DNA of 64,000 nt from Allium sativum (Eukaryota > Streptophyta > Magnoliopsida > Asparagales > Amaryllidaceae): positions 322,433,956 to 322,497,955 of the forward strand of contig CM060922.1 in NCBI GenBank assembly GCA_030737875.1, in the 5' to 3' direction. Below, in pieces: positions 34,501 through 44,058 of this stretch (position 1 is the first letter of the stretch; each line of letters begins with the position of its first letter). Made by a program: the position numbers and the translations under genes. The notes beneath the pieces are model-generated. The model saw only the letters and a program-made list of their open reading frames with translations, ran no database searches and was not told the origin of the DNA.

Positions 34501-35967
34501 TTGACTTCTTACATAATTGCACCAACTTTACTTCAATTTCGCTAATTCAGTTCAACATACATCAGACTTCATCTTGCTGCTACTATAAGCGACATCTCCC
34601 CCCTACACTTGCTCAACTTTCTGGACCTCACACCCATACTCAACGCCACCGTGTCAGAACTTCGTTAGCTTCACAATCAACATGCAAAGGAAAAAACTGC
34701 TCCCCATCTTTGTTTCTTATTCACGTCATCTACTTCTTGCACCCATCACATCCCATGCTACAGCAGTTTCTGACCCTTGGCAGCCCCTCGACGATCGCGT
34801 CTCCATCTCCAGTCCCAGGCATGACTACTCCGGTAAGCATGGCCCCACTTCTATCTGCTACTTTGCTTTTTATCACGTTTTCCCTGAAAAATGACTCAGC
34901 TCATCACCTTTTCCCTTTATGCCGGCGCCATGCTTGACTGGATCGCCTCCAACTAAGTTCGGTGCTTGACCCCTACATTGTTTCTATTTTTCACGTGGAC
35001 GTTGATTTCTGTATACGTTGAAGTGGGTTCGATTATTTATTTTTATTTTTATGCTAAGGAACGGTTTCTGGTTTGAATGAATGAGGGAAGTGAAGAAGCT
35101 TGGTTATATACAGGGTATAGCGGAGTCTTCCCATGGAAGGAAACGAGTTATTTTGTTTTAATATTTAATTTTTCTTATATTTATTTGTTGCCATACCTAA
35201 TGTTTAATGCAGAACTTGGCGTTTTGTAATTTGTCAAGATATTTTCTCCGTTCTTAGACTTTAGAGTATGGTCTATTTCCTTCAATTTTACGCAACAGGG
35301 AATAGGATTTGTGGACTGCAAGTAATAGGCGTTTACTTTTTTTCCATTCTAGAGAGATTGACAACCACACGATAATTTAAATGTGATTTGATTTTGGTGA
35401 TATTGACTAACAATATTTAGTTTGGAGTTAACGTACCCCGTTATATACAACTTCGTCCTCATACGACTTGCTATTGACAGAAATAACTATGCCATCGCGT
35501 TCAGCAGTGTGCCACGATCACAAATATATAATAATATCGGTAGGGTGTTTTATATTGTGATACCCCAAAATATTGATATAAGGTGCAAAATACTCTAAAT
35601 AAAAAGTTGCATATTTAATTAATTAAAATTACAGTAAAATTCTAAAAATTAAATTATACCTACGTCTCAAAAGAATCTTGTCCAAATTCGAAATCGATAT
35701 CTAGTTATATCGAATAAACCGTTACGGTCGATAAACGATTCTATAACGATTATTTGAAAATTTGATTTGGATATAACCCACAATCTATAACGCGAAATCT
35801 TGATTTTTCACTTCTGTTAGGAAGATATAGTTTAAGGATTCCAACGTTTCTTGTTTCAAAGAAATCCGATTTAAAATGGGTCCTGTATACTCAGTTTAAG
35901 TTCAGAACGTTAAATTATGAACTTCCGCGATATTACGGGCTTGATTATATTTAATATATATTTTTAT

Positions 35968-35972
35968 ACGTT
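35968..35972. other. Left TSD of element C
   Basis: ACGTT before TGTAACACCC; the identical ACGTT is at 47062-47066. Confidence 0.92.
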
Positions 35973-36234
35973 TGTAACACCCTGTATTTTCTGTTAATGG
36001 TATAGTAATAATTAAACAATACTTAATTTAAAATGTGAGAACTAAGGGAAACGGTCACGCCATTGTGTTCGTCTCGGAATTCTGGTTGAGATAGAGTCCG
36101 GGTTTGCATAAATTGGACTTCGTATGAAGAAGTTATGGTTGTTGGAAGTTTCCAGAAAATTCAAATAAATTCAAACAGCTCGAAAACGAATTCAAATTCG
36201 AATCAGAAGTCAGAAACGGGTTGGGCGGGAAAAT

Positions 36235-36322
36235 TCCCGCCCAGGACCCGGGTCGACCAGGGGGTCGACCCTAGTGTCGACCTCCCCCCTACAGGTCAAC
36301 CTGGGGGTCGACCTGCCCACCC
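36235..36322 (+). promoter_or_regulatory. E2F-like dyad plus GTCGAC cluster (C 5' LTR)
   Basis: GCGGGAAAATTCCCGC (36235-36250) is palindromic and contains TTTTCCCGC on the minus strand. GTCGAC follows at 36262, 36274, 36286 and 36317, with GTCAAC at 36305. It lies 140-225 bp upstream of the TATA box, as in B. Confidence 0.6.
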
Positions 36323-36459
36323 CCCTCCCGGGAAGATCTGAATGGTGACGATTTTGTGACTCAGTGTTGAGTCACTAGAGCTAAGGTGTCACCCTATCTT
36401 CACTGGATGGCTGTGGTTAACCCTAGGATCACCCGACGGCTTAAATTGAGTTGAAATTC

Positions 36460-36467
36460 TATATAAA
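36460..36467 (+). promoter_or_regulatory. TATA box of element C
   Basis: TATATAAA, followed by CAACCCAATGCCCAAACC. The 3' LTR has ACATAAAC at this place, so its copy is weakened. Confidence 0.6.
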
Positions 36468-36673
36468 CAACCCAATGCCCAAACCTAATAATCAAACAAA
36501 AATAATCCTAGAACTATCATGCTGTCAATGGAAAACTTGGAGTAGCCGTCACCAATTCAAAGACAAGATAAGAACTTGAATTAAAAGATTATCGAATTCA
36601 AAGATCTACATCAAAGGCGAGCTTACCAATTTCAGAATTCAAATTTCAGAGCGCAAGAGTTCCTTTTTAGTTT

Positions 36674-36679
36674 GTAAGT
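36674..36679 (+). promoter_or_regulatory. Splice-donor-like GTAAGT, LTR C
   Basis: GTAAGT, 214 bp from the TATA start. In the 3' LTR the first G is A (ATAAGT near 44759), which would destroy the donor there. It would pair with the acceptor-like AG at 38603. Confidence 0.4.
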
Positions 36680-37071
36680 TGGTTATTACACAGATTTAAA
36701 CGTTCCTTCAAATGAATCGTGACATGTTGTAATGTGAATATAGAATGATGCTTATGTATAAGATTTGATTCTCGTTTATCTTAAAGTATCGTTGTAATTA
36801 ATCATGTCTATATGCTTGTGGTGATGAACATGTTGTATATTAATCATTTTATATGCTTATGGTGATGAACATATTGTATGTTATTGGAATCTATTATGAT
36901 TGGGTAATGGATTTATTTTACCAATTAAATGGTAGAACATGTCATGTTATAAATTGGTGGTTATTTGCAAGTTTATGATCTAATACACATGCTTACATGT
37001 TAGATCAACACTCATGTATATTCATGTTAGGTTGAATCTATTTATGTCAAAAAACTTGGAATTGTTGTCCT

Positions 37072-37221
37072 CTTATGTTTTAACACATAAGTCATCATGT
37101 TAAGTTATGATCCGAATATGTTGATAATAGTTTTCTTATGTTTTGACATACATAAGTTAATATGCTAAGTTGCGATTTAAAAATGATTATTATAGCTTTC
37201 TTATGTTTTGACATACATAAG
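37072..37221 (+). repeat. Three palindromic CTTATG...CATAAG repeats in LTR C
   Basis: Copies at 37072-37091, 37135-37156 and 37200-37221, each with 6-bp arms CTTATG/CATAAG around a T-rich centre and followed by a TTAAGTT- or CTAAGTT-like flank. They are also present in the 3' LTR at about 45157-45307. Confidence 0.8.
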
Positions 37222-37680
37222 TTAATATGCTAAGTTGTGGGTTGAAACTGTGATTATATGTTAAACCTTCATGCTAGACCTTAGTCAAGTTTACATGACA
37301 ATTAGACCCAACTTAGTCACAAGTTCACCTTTGCCCATTAAGTTAAAGTTAAAATGATACCTCTATGCCAAGTTACACATGACAAGTTGAAATCATGCTA
37401 TTTTATGTTTATTTCATGTCTCTTGTTTATTACCCCTTTTCTTGTTTATGGGTTGGGCTAATTTACTAGCCCAACATTGTATGTGATTCATCCGTACGTT
37501 CCACGGGGGTAGCGATGGGAAAATATGAAAATTCATGGTATGGATTTGTTCATAAAATGGTATATTTGATATACCATTTGTGGTGAGCATAATCAAAGGA
37601 TAATCATGACATGATTAAATTAAATTAGACATATATAGAAAAATGTGAATTTAGAAAAGACGAATATGCCTAACCCGAGG

Positions 37681-37865
37681 TTAGATTGAGTTGTGGTGTA
37701 AATCTGCCCGGAACCGACAGACATATCTTGTGACCACAACAAGACCTGTCTAATGTGGGTGGTTAGTGCATCAAGCCCAAAAAGAACCCTAGGTTAGACT
37801 GAGTTGTGGCGTAAATCTGCCCGGAACCGACCGGCACATCCATTGACCACAACAATACCTGTCTA
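37681..37865 (+). repeat. Twin structured repeats in LTR C
   Basis: Unit 1 (37681-37753) and unit 2 (37794-37865). Each has an outer arm TTAGA/TCTAA, an inner arm GTTGTGG/CCACAAC and a core CCCGGAACCGACMGRC. The 3' LTR copies are at about 45761-45833 and 45874-45945. It is the counterpart of 9845-10042 in B. Confidence 0.8.
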
Positions 37866-38553
37866 ATGTGAGTGGTTGGTGCTTTAATAAACTTTAGCTA
37901 AGTCAGGGTTTGTAAGGTTAAGTTAGTTAGGGAAAACACTTAACCGACTCAACATGTTAACTAAATGAATGAGTGGGGTTAAGTAAACTTGGACACTTAA
38001 CCAAATAAACATGTTAATTAGAAAACCCTAGTAACCCATTTCAGCGGTAACCCACATAGATGTATCATGATACCCTAAAACTAGGCAAGGTGGGGCACGA
38101 TTACTGGGCTGAGTATAAGCGGTCAAAACATCGGCACTTGGTGTGCCAGTGTAGGTTCTGACGGAGTTTGGGCGTGCACGTACTCCGAAGTGGAAAAATC
38201 AGGCACTGGGCATCAGTAGTATACACTGTGCATCCTGAATCGTGTCGGGTTGCCACCAGAGGGACTGATACACCCCATTGTGGGACCAGCACAAGTATCT
38301 ACAGTCAAGCGGGGCCGAATGACACAGGATATGAATGCATACGAGTAGGAGCCGATCATTAAGGGGATCGTTTATAATGAACACGTAGGGATGGTTGAAC
38401 CAATGGTTAAGTAGGTGCAGAGATTATAGTAAAGGGTGCGATCACATGTTCCTCTTATCTTATATTAGGGTATTGTCCTATGTTCTATTATTACTATCAT
38501 GATCCCTTTCCTTGTTTAAATGCTAGTAATCACCGAACTTACCAGACTTATTG

Positions 38554-38603
38554 TCTGACCCGTTTTCTTTCGTCCTCTTTTCTTTCGTCCCCCCCCCCCA
38601 CAG
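38554..38603 (+). promoter_or_regulatory. Splice-acceptor-like tract, LTR C
   Basis: GTCTGACCC, then a pyrimidine tract of about 40 bases including a run of ten or more C, then ACAG (AG at 38602-38603). The 3' LTR copy has AG at 46684-46685 but a changed branch region (TTATGACCC). Confidence 0.45.
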
Positions 38604-38972
38604 GTCCACAGGGAGGGAATACAACAACTTAGTCAGACCCTTTGCAAGCTTAAAGAAAGTAGATGTATGATTTGGACTCTCTCTCAATCTTGGCTATGGC
38701 TCTTGGACATTATCCTTGGGGATTTATGCAGTTTTATTTATGATTTATGCTTCTTTATTAAATAATCAATATGTTGTAATGTTTTGGAAGTTGTTTTGAG
38801 ACAATTTGATGTAATGCTTTTGTATTGAACCACGTATTCAATAAATAATTTGAATTCCGCTGCTTATACTTATCTGTCTTGTAAAATTTTCTGTGTCTTG
38901 CACCTATAACCCTCCACCAAAGTTAAGGCATTCCCTTTGTGAGTGACCTTAACGGAGGTAGGGTGTTTCACT

Positions 38973-38984
38973 TGGTATCAAAGA
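38973..38984 (+). other. Element C primer-binding site, mutated
   Basis: TGGTATCAAAGA, two bases after the LTR; two mismatches to TGGTATCAGAGC. Confidence 0.85.
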
Positions 38985-39156
38985 AAATGTTCACCAGATC
39001 AGATAAGAGTTTTTGAAAATTATTTTCAAAAATAGAAATATAAAGAAGCATTTTACAAGAAAGTGTGTTGTTTTAAATTTAAAAAGGCATAATCCCTAAA
39101 GCCATATGCACTATCTTTCTATCCTTCGTTTCGAATCTTTTCTTTTTTGTTTCAGC

Positions 39157-40080
39157 ATGTCTGGGAATCTTAACCTTCTAGAGGGTGTACCGATACCTGG
39201 CTAGTTCAGGAGGTACTTAGAGTCTAGGGCCAACGACGCAGGCCCAGCAGATATTCCTCCTCCTCCAGTTGCAACAGTTCCTCCTCCTCCTTGTGCAAAT
39301 GCTTTCTCAAAGATTTGTAGGGACTTTAGGGCCATGGGTGGAAAGGATTTCAAGGGAACTGAATCATTCGTAGAAGCTAGGAACTGGCTCAAAGAAACTG
39401 AGGATCTGTTTGTTATCTTCAAGGTGGACGATAGGCAGAATACACAGTTTGTTGTATGGTTGCTCAAAGACGAAGCTTCCTATTGGTGGGAAGTCACTAA
39501 TGCTGAAAGACCAGTTGACACATGGATGGATTTCAGAATAAGGTTTGAGATGAAATTCCTCTCACAAGCTGAACGAAGTTTACAGTTGGAAAAGTTCTTA
39601 TCTCTTAAGCAAGGAAGTATGACGGTCAAGGAGTACGTCAATCAATTCAATCAGCTTGCCTGATTTGGACTGGACTTAGTGAATACTCCTCATAAGAAGT
39701 CTCTCCTTTTTGTCAAGGGATTGAATGAGCCACTTCACAGCTTGGCTATGACCCATATACCTATGGGGGTTACTTACGAGAGGTTAGTGGACATGGCACT
39801 CTTACATGAGGAAGACAAGGGCAAGAATGAGGCAAAAGCGGAAGTGCCTCAAGATAAGAAGGGGGGAGGGTCGCAGAACAAGAAGGCTGATTCAAAGAAA
39901 GACGGGAAGAATAACAAACCCCGTGAGAAAAGAAAGTGTAATTTCTGTTGCATTCCTGGACATCTGATCAAAGACTGCAAGAAGAAGAAAAGGAAGATGG
40001 GTGGCTGTTTCCACTGTGGTGAGACAGGACACATGGATAGGGCCTGCCCAAGGAAGCAAGGGCAGGGAGCTGGACCTTCT
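39157..40080 (+). pseudogene. Element C gag, broken
   Basis: Start ATG at 39157, aligned with B's ATG. Early in-frame TAG at 39202, where B has Trp (TGG). The frame then continues through PPPPVATVPPPP, the gag core (KGTESFVEARNWL, DEASYWWEVTN, KFLSQAERSLQLEKF), a TGA at 39661 where CGA (LARFG) is expected, and FVKGLNEPLH to a Lys-rich linker. Both zinc knuckles are complete: CNFCCIPGHLIKDC (39937-39978) and CFHCGETGHMDRAC (40006-40047). They bind element RNA in the particle. The frame runs on into protease with no stop between, so gag-pol was one open frame. Confidence 0.93.
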
Positions 40081-40648
40081 TCTGGAGGACAAGTTCACTC
40101 TCTCACGGCACCTCCGCAAGAACGAGGTAGAAACATTTCTATCGAAAGTTTATTATATCTTTTTGATCATCCTGTTCATACTCTATTTGATTCTAGCACA
40201 TCGCACTCTTTTATATCTACTACTTTAGTGGAATCTCTGCACCTAGACACCAGTATAGTAGAGGATCCCTTGGTTGTTTCAAATCCAATTGGGGGCTCAG
40301 CTTATTTGTTGTTTGGATTTGAAATTATCTATACTAATCGTTGGGTTTAAATGTAATGCCTTTGTTTCGGGCTTCACGGGCTATGGGTTGATTCTAGGCA
40401 TGGACTGGCTATCCAGTAATGGTGCCGTCCTCGATTGTGAAAAGAGAGTGGTTAGACTCATGACTTGCCTCGGTAACACTCTCGAAATTTCTTGTAATCC
40501 CATGAACTCCGTTATGCTTAGTTATCTAGAATCTCTTGATGCGTCTGTTGAGAACTTGCAGTCTGTAAGGGTAGTCCGTGAATACTCGGATGTGTTTGAA
40601 GAGGTAAAGGGCTTACCTCCGAAGTGGGAGATAGACTTCCGCATATAA
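40081..40648 (+). pseudogene. Element C protease, broken
   Basis: It continues the gag frame: RGRNISIESLLYLFDH, then FDSSTSHSF at 40186. The catalytic triad D-S/T-G is changed here to DSS, which should inactivate the protease. A small deletion near 40300 shifts the frame: the first frame ends at 40350, and the matching downstream frame carries [23 protein letters not shown], then [15 protein letters not shown] and [13 protein letters not shown] sequence. A TAA at 40646 stands where B reads Tyr (HIYLV). The linker to RT is otherwise conserved. Confidence 0.9.
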
Positions 40649-40651
40649 CTC

Positions 40652-41785
40652 GTGGACAACGCAAAACCCGTTGCTTTACCCATTAGACACATGGATCCAA
40701 GGGAGAGGAAAGAACTCAGCAAGCAAGTTAAAGAATTGCTTGAGAAGGGGTTTATAAGGCAGAGTATTTATGAATGGAGTGCTCCAGTAGTGTTCGCAAC
40801 TAAAGCGGACGGTTCGCTTCGCCTGTACGTTGATTATAGGGAGCTAAACAAGCTGACCAAGAGGAATAGGCACCCACTCCCGAGAATAAATGATTTGTTC
40901 GATCAGCTTGTAGGTGCATCGGTTTTCTCCCAATTAGATTTGGCTACCGTGTTTCATCAACTAAGGGTGGCTGAAGACAGCATTGATAAGACCGCATTCA
41001 GAACTCCAGATGATTTCTTCGAGTGGCTTGTCATGCCTTTCGGCTTGACAAATGCACCCGCTTACTTCGTTGATTTAATGAGCAGGGTGTTCCGAGAGTT
41101 CCTCAATAAGTTTGTAGTGGTCTTCGTAGAGGATATTTTGATCTTCTCAAAGAATGAGGAAGAGCATGCTCAGCATCTAAAAGAAGTCATGGATACTCTC
41201 CGTGCACATCAGTTGAAGGCGAAATTCTCCAAATGCCATTTCTGGAGAGAAGAAGTTAGGTTCCTTGGACAGGTGTCAAAAGAGGGGATAGCTGTGGACC
41301 CCGTGAAAGTGGTTGCTATGCAAGATTGGAAGGTTCCTCGAAACGCAACCGAAGTCCGAAGCTTTCTCGGGCTAGCAGGATTTTATCTAAAATTTATCAA
41401 AGATTTTGCAAAAAACTCATCTCCACTGACAAGGTTGACAAAGAAGAACCTAGCTTTCAATTGGGATTTGGATTGCGATATTGCTTTCCAACGTTTGAAA
41501 AGGGCTCTAACAACAGCCCCAATTCTGACATTGCCTGGTGGAAGCAAGATGTTTACAGTTTACACAAATGCTTGTGGAACGGGACTAGGTGCTGTTCTAA
41601 TGCAAGAAGGGAAGGTAGTAGCTTTTGGTGGAAGGCAGTTGAAAGTACACGAGAAAAACTACCCAACCCACGACCTAGAGTTGGTAGCCATCGTTTTTGC
41701 ACTTAAGTCTTGGCGCCATTATCTCCTAGGTGAGAAATTTGAACTGTATACTGACCATAAATCGTCGAAATACCTTTTCTCGTAG
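40652..41785 (+). pseudogene. Element C reverse transcriptase and RNase H, inactivated
   Basis: This is 377 open codons of the shifted frame. RT motifs: [39 protein letters not shown] (first Asp kept), [17 protein letters not shown]. The catalytic pair reads FVED rather than VDD: codon 41129 is GAG, an Asp-to-Glu change in the active site. RNase H follows with VYTNACG (first catalytic Asp now Asn, 41567), [19 protein letters not shown] and [12 protein letters not shown], ending at TAG 41783 (B has CAA). The ATG at 40652 is internal. Both enzymes should be dead independently of the stops. Confidence 0.94.
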
Positions 41786-42796
41786 AAAGATCTCAATTTT
41801 AGGCAGCAAAAATGGATGGAGTTTCTTGCCTCGTTTGATTTTGAGATTTCCTACACTCCTGGCAAGGGCAATGCAGTAGCAGACGCCTTAAGTAGAAAGA
41901 AGCTGGCCTTAATCCCTCTCTTTGTGGAAAGGAAAAGCTTGGAGTTCATAGCAAGATTTAACTTCAAACCCTCCTCTGACTTTGTACCTGGCTTGCTAGC
42001 AACGTTAGAAGTGCGACCAACTCTATTAGACACAATCGGAGCCGCGCAAAGAGATGGCCCTCAGCTAGCCGATGTGATGGACAAGTTAATTAGGGGTGAG
42101 ACTTCCATTCACCTCAATAGATACTCCATTGATGCCAAGGGCTAGTTGAGACGAGATGGAAGACTATGTGTCCCATAAGCAAGGGATTTGGTAAAGGCGG
42201 TTCTAGAAGAGGCACACCATTCCAAGCTGACCATACACCCAGGCGGAGACAAGATGTATAAAGACATCAAAAGGGTTTTCTTTTGGAATGGAATGAAGAA
42301 AGACGTAGCTGAATTTGTTTCTAAGTGTTTAATATGCCAACAAGTCAAGGCGGAGCAGAAGAAGCCTGGTGGTCAGCTCCATCCTTTAGAAGTCCCACAG
42401 TGGAAATGGGATAGCATCTCGATGGACTTTATAGATGGGTTGCCTAGGTCAAGAAGGGGCAATACCAGCATTTGGGTAATAGTGCACAGGCTCACAAAAA
42501 GCGCCCACTTTATACCCATCAAAAGTAGAAGGACTGCCTCATCTCTAGCATCCATATATCTCAAAGAGATAGTTCGACTCCATGGGATACCCTCCAGCAT
42601 AGTGAGTGATCGAGACCCTATCTTCACGAGCGAGTTTTGGAAGAGTTTACAAGAGGCTGTAGGCACATAGTTATGCTTAAGCACGACCTATCACCCTCAA
42701 ACCGATGGCCAGACGGAAAGTGTCAACAGAGTATTAGAATACCTATTGAGACTATGCATTCTTGACTTTGGAGGTACATGGTAGGATCATCTACCT
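41786..42796 (+). pseudogene. Element C RNase H tail and integrase core, broken
   Basis: Same frame throughout. [20 protein letters not shown] tail and [13 protein letters not shown], then a stop TAG 42143 where the family has Trp, and TAA 42176. The HHCC finger is complete (HHSKLTIHPGGDKMY, CLICQ). Core motifs are SMDFIDGLPRSRRGN (Asp 1), [28 protein letters not shown] (Asp 2) and, after TAG 42668, [15 protein letters not shown] 42668 falls exactly where B has CAG (TQLC). A further TAG at 42782 follows TW. All are substitutions; no indel is needed. Confidence 0.93.
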
Positions 42797-43543
42797 TTGG
42801 TGGAATTTGCTTACAACAATAGCTACCAAGCCACTATAGGCATGGCGTCTTTCGAAGCTTTATATAGAAGACCGTGCAGGTCACCAACTTGCTGGTGGGA
42901 GTCCACAGACAAGCTCATACTTGGACCAGACATGATTAGGGAAACTTCAGAGAAAGTAGACTTGATACGAAGAAGAATGAAGACTGCCCAAGATAGACAG
43001 AAGTCCTACACAGACAAAAGAAGAACTGACCTTGAGTTCGAAATTGGAGACAAGGTGTTCCTTAAAGTATCTCCTTTGAGGAACGTCATTCGCTTTGGAT
43101 CCGTAGGAAAGTTAGCACCAAGATTTGTAGGGCCGTTCCCTATCATCGAGAACATTGGGAAGATGGCTTATAGGGTACAGCTCCCCGAAAGGTTGGTCAG
43201 GGTTCATAATGTCTTTCATGTCTCTCACCTGCGGAAATGCTTACACGAGTCTGCGGAAGTGGTAGAACCAAGTATGCTAGAGGAAGTTAAACGAGAAGCA
43301 ACTGTGAGGAGAGTTCCAACCCGTATCTTGGGAACAGAAGTCAAAAGGCTACGCAACCGTGAAGTTAAGCTCGTCGAAATTCAATGGAGCGACACCGAGG
43401 AAGACGCAACTTGGGAAACTGAGGACAGAATACGCACAGCCTACTCTTTTCTTTTTGAGGGTACATCCTTAATCTCTTTTTCCTTAAGTTTATGCTCGTA
43501 TCTATCTTTTATTTCCTCGATCCTATCCCTTATCTTTAGGTAG
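42797..43543 (+). pseudogene. Element C integrase C-terminus with chromodomain
   Basis: 248 open codons in the same frame as the core. It contains EFAYNNSYQATIGMASFEAL, TCWWEST, RQKSYTDKRRTDLEF, KVFLKVSPLRN, HNVFHVSHLRKCLHESAEVV and the chromodomain at residues about 188-220 (43358-43456): NREVKLVEIQW..ATWETEDRIR. The chromodomain identifies a chromovirus and would direct insertion to heterochromatin. The frame ends at 43543 after a Ser/Leu/Phe-rich tail. Confidence 0.93.
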
Positions 43544-44042
43544 GAACCCATTTGGATGTAAACATGTAATTGAAACATGTTATGATTGATGGTTGCAAGT
43601 GGTTGTAAGTGGTTGCAAGTGGTTGCTAATGGTTGCTAGTGGATGCATATACACGCACATTAGGTATTAGATCGGATCAGTCACTCCCATATTGCATATG
43701 CATATATGTATTGGTATATGTATTGAAACTTGATGTGTTATCATATGGATGTTGCATTTTTATGAATGATTGTGCACTCATGTAGGAAACTTTGAGCAGG
43801 AAAAATTGCATTCATAATGGACTCATGGCACTGACATAATTGGCATTAAGGAGGTCAACTGAATCAGTAGACCGCTTGATTTTGCATCAGATAAGGACTT
43901 GTACACACACAATGCATATGATCATGAAACATTAGAAATCTTTTAAGGACAATGGACGCCTGTGTTTGATGGATGAGTAGATGGGTGATTGGATAGTAGG
44001 ATATAAGTTCTTCTCAACTTGAAGATTTCCGGGATGAAATCC
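43544..44042 (+). other. Element C 3' untranslated region with GGTTGYAAGT repeats
   Basis: Non-coding. It has about five 10-11-bp units of GGTTGCAAGT type at 43590-43646, then sequence related to B's 3' region, for example GGAGGCCAACTGAATCAG in B against GGAGGTCAACTGAATCAG here. Confidence 0.85.
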
Positions 44043-44058
44043 TAAAAGGAGGGAAGAA
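44043..44058 (+). other. Element C polypurine tract
   Basis: AAAAGGAGGGAAGAA-type tract directly before TGTAACACCCCG at 44059, preceded by CCGGGATGAAATCC. Confidence 0.88.

Larger units (their letters stand above)
31360..35972 (-). mobile_element. D2 5' LTR, first segment
   Basis: Pairs with 24955-29829 and is interrupted by C at 35972. An (GAA)n run at 31493-31522 is expanded relative to the short GAAGAAGAAGAA at about 25088. It lacks about 160 bp after 34960 that the other LTR keeps. A 215-codon plus-strand open frame (34290-34937) is broken by stops in the paired LTR and is not supported as a gene. Confidence 0.9.
35973..38970 (+). mobile_element. Element C 5' LTR
   Basis: TGTAACACCCTGTATT to GGGTGTTTCA. 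It holds the dyad, GTCGAC cluster, TATA box, GTAAGT, three CTTATG...CATAAG palindromes, twin hairpins, acceptor-like tract and AATAAA at 38840. Related to 44059-47061 throughout, with differences clustered near the start. Confidence 0.93.

Noticed and set aside
42176..42178. TAA in C integrase as another CHG deamination
   Set aside because: B has CGA here, which needs two changes; CAA to TAA is possible but the context is CHH, so I did not count it as CHG support.
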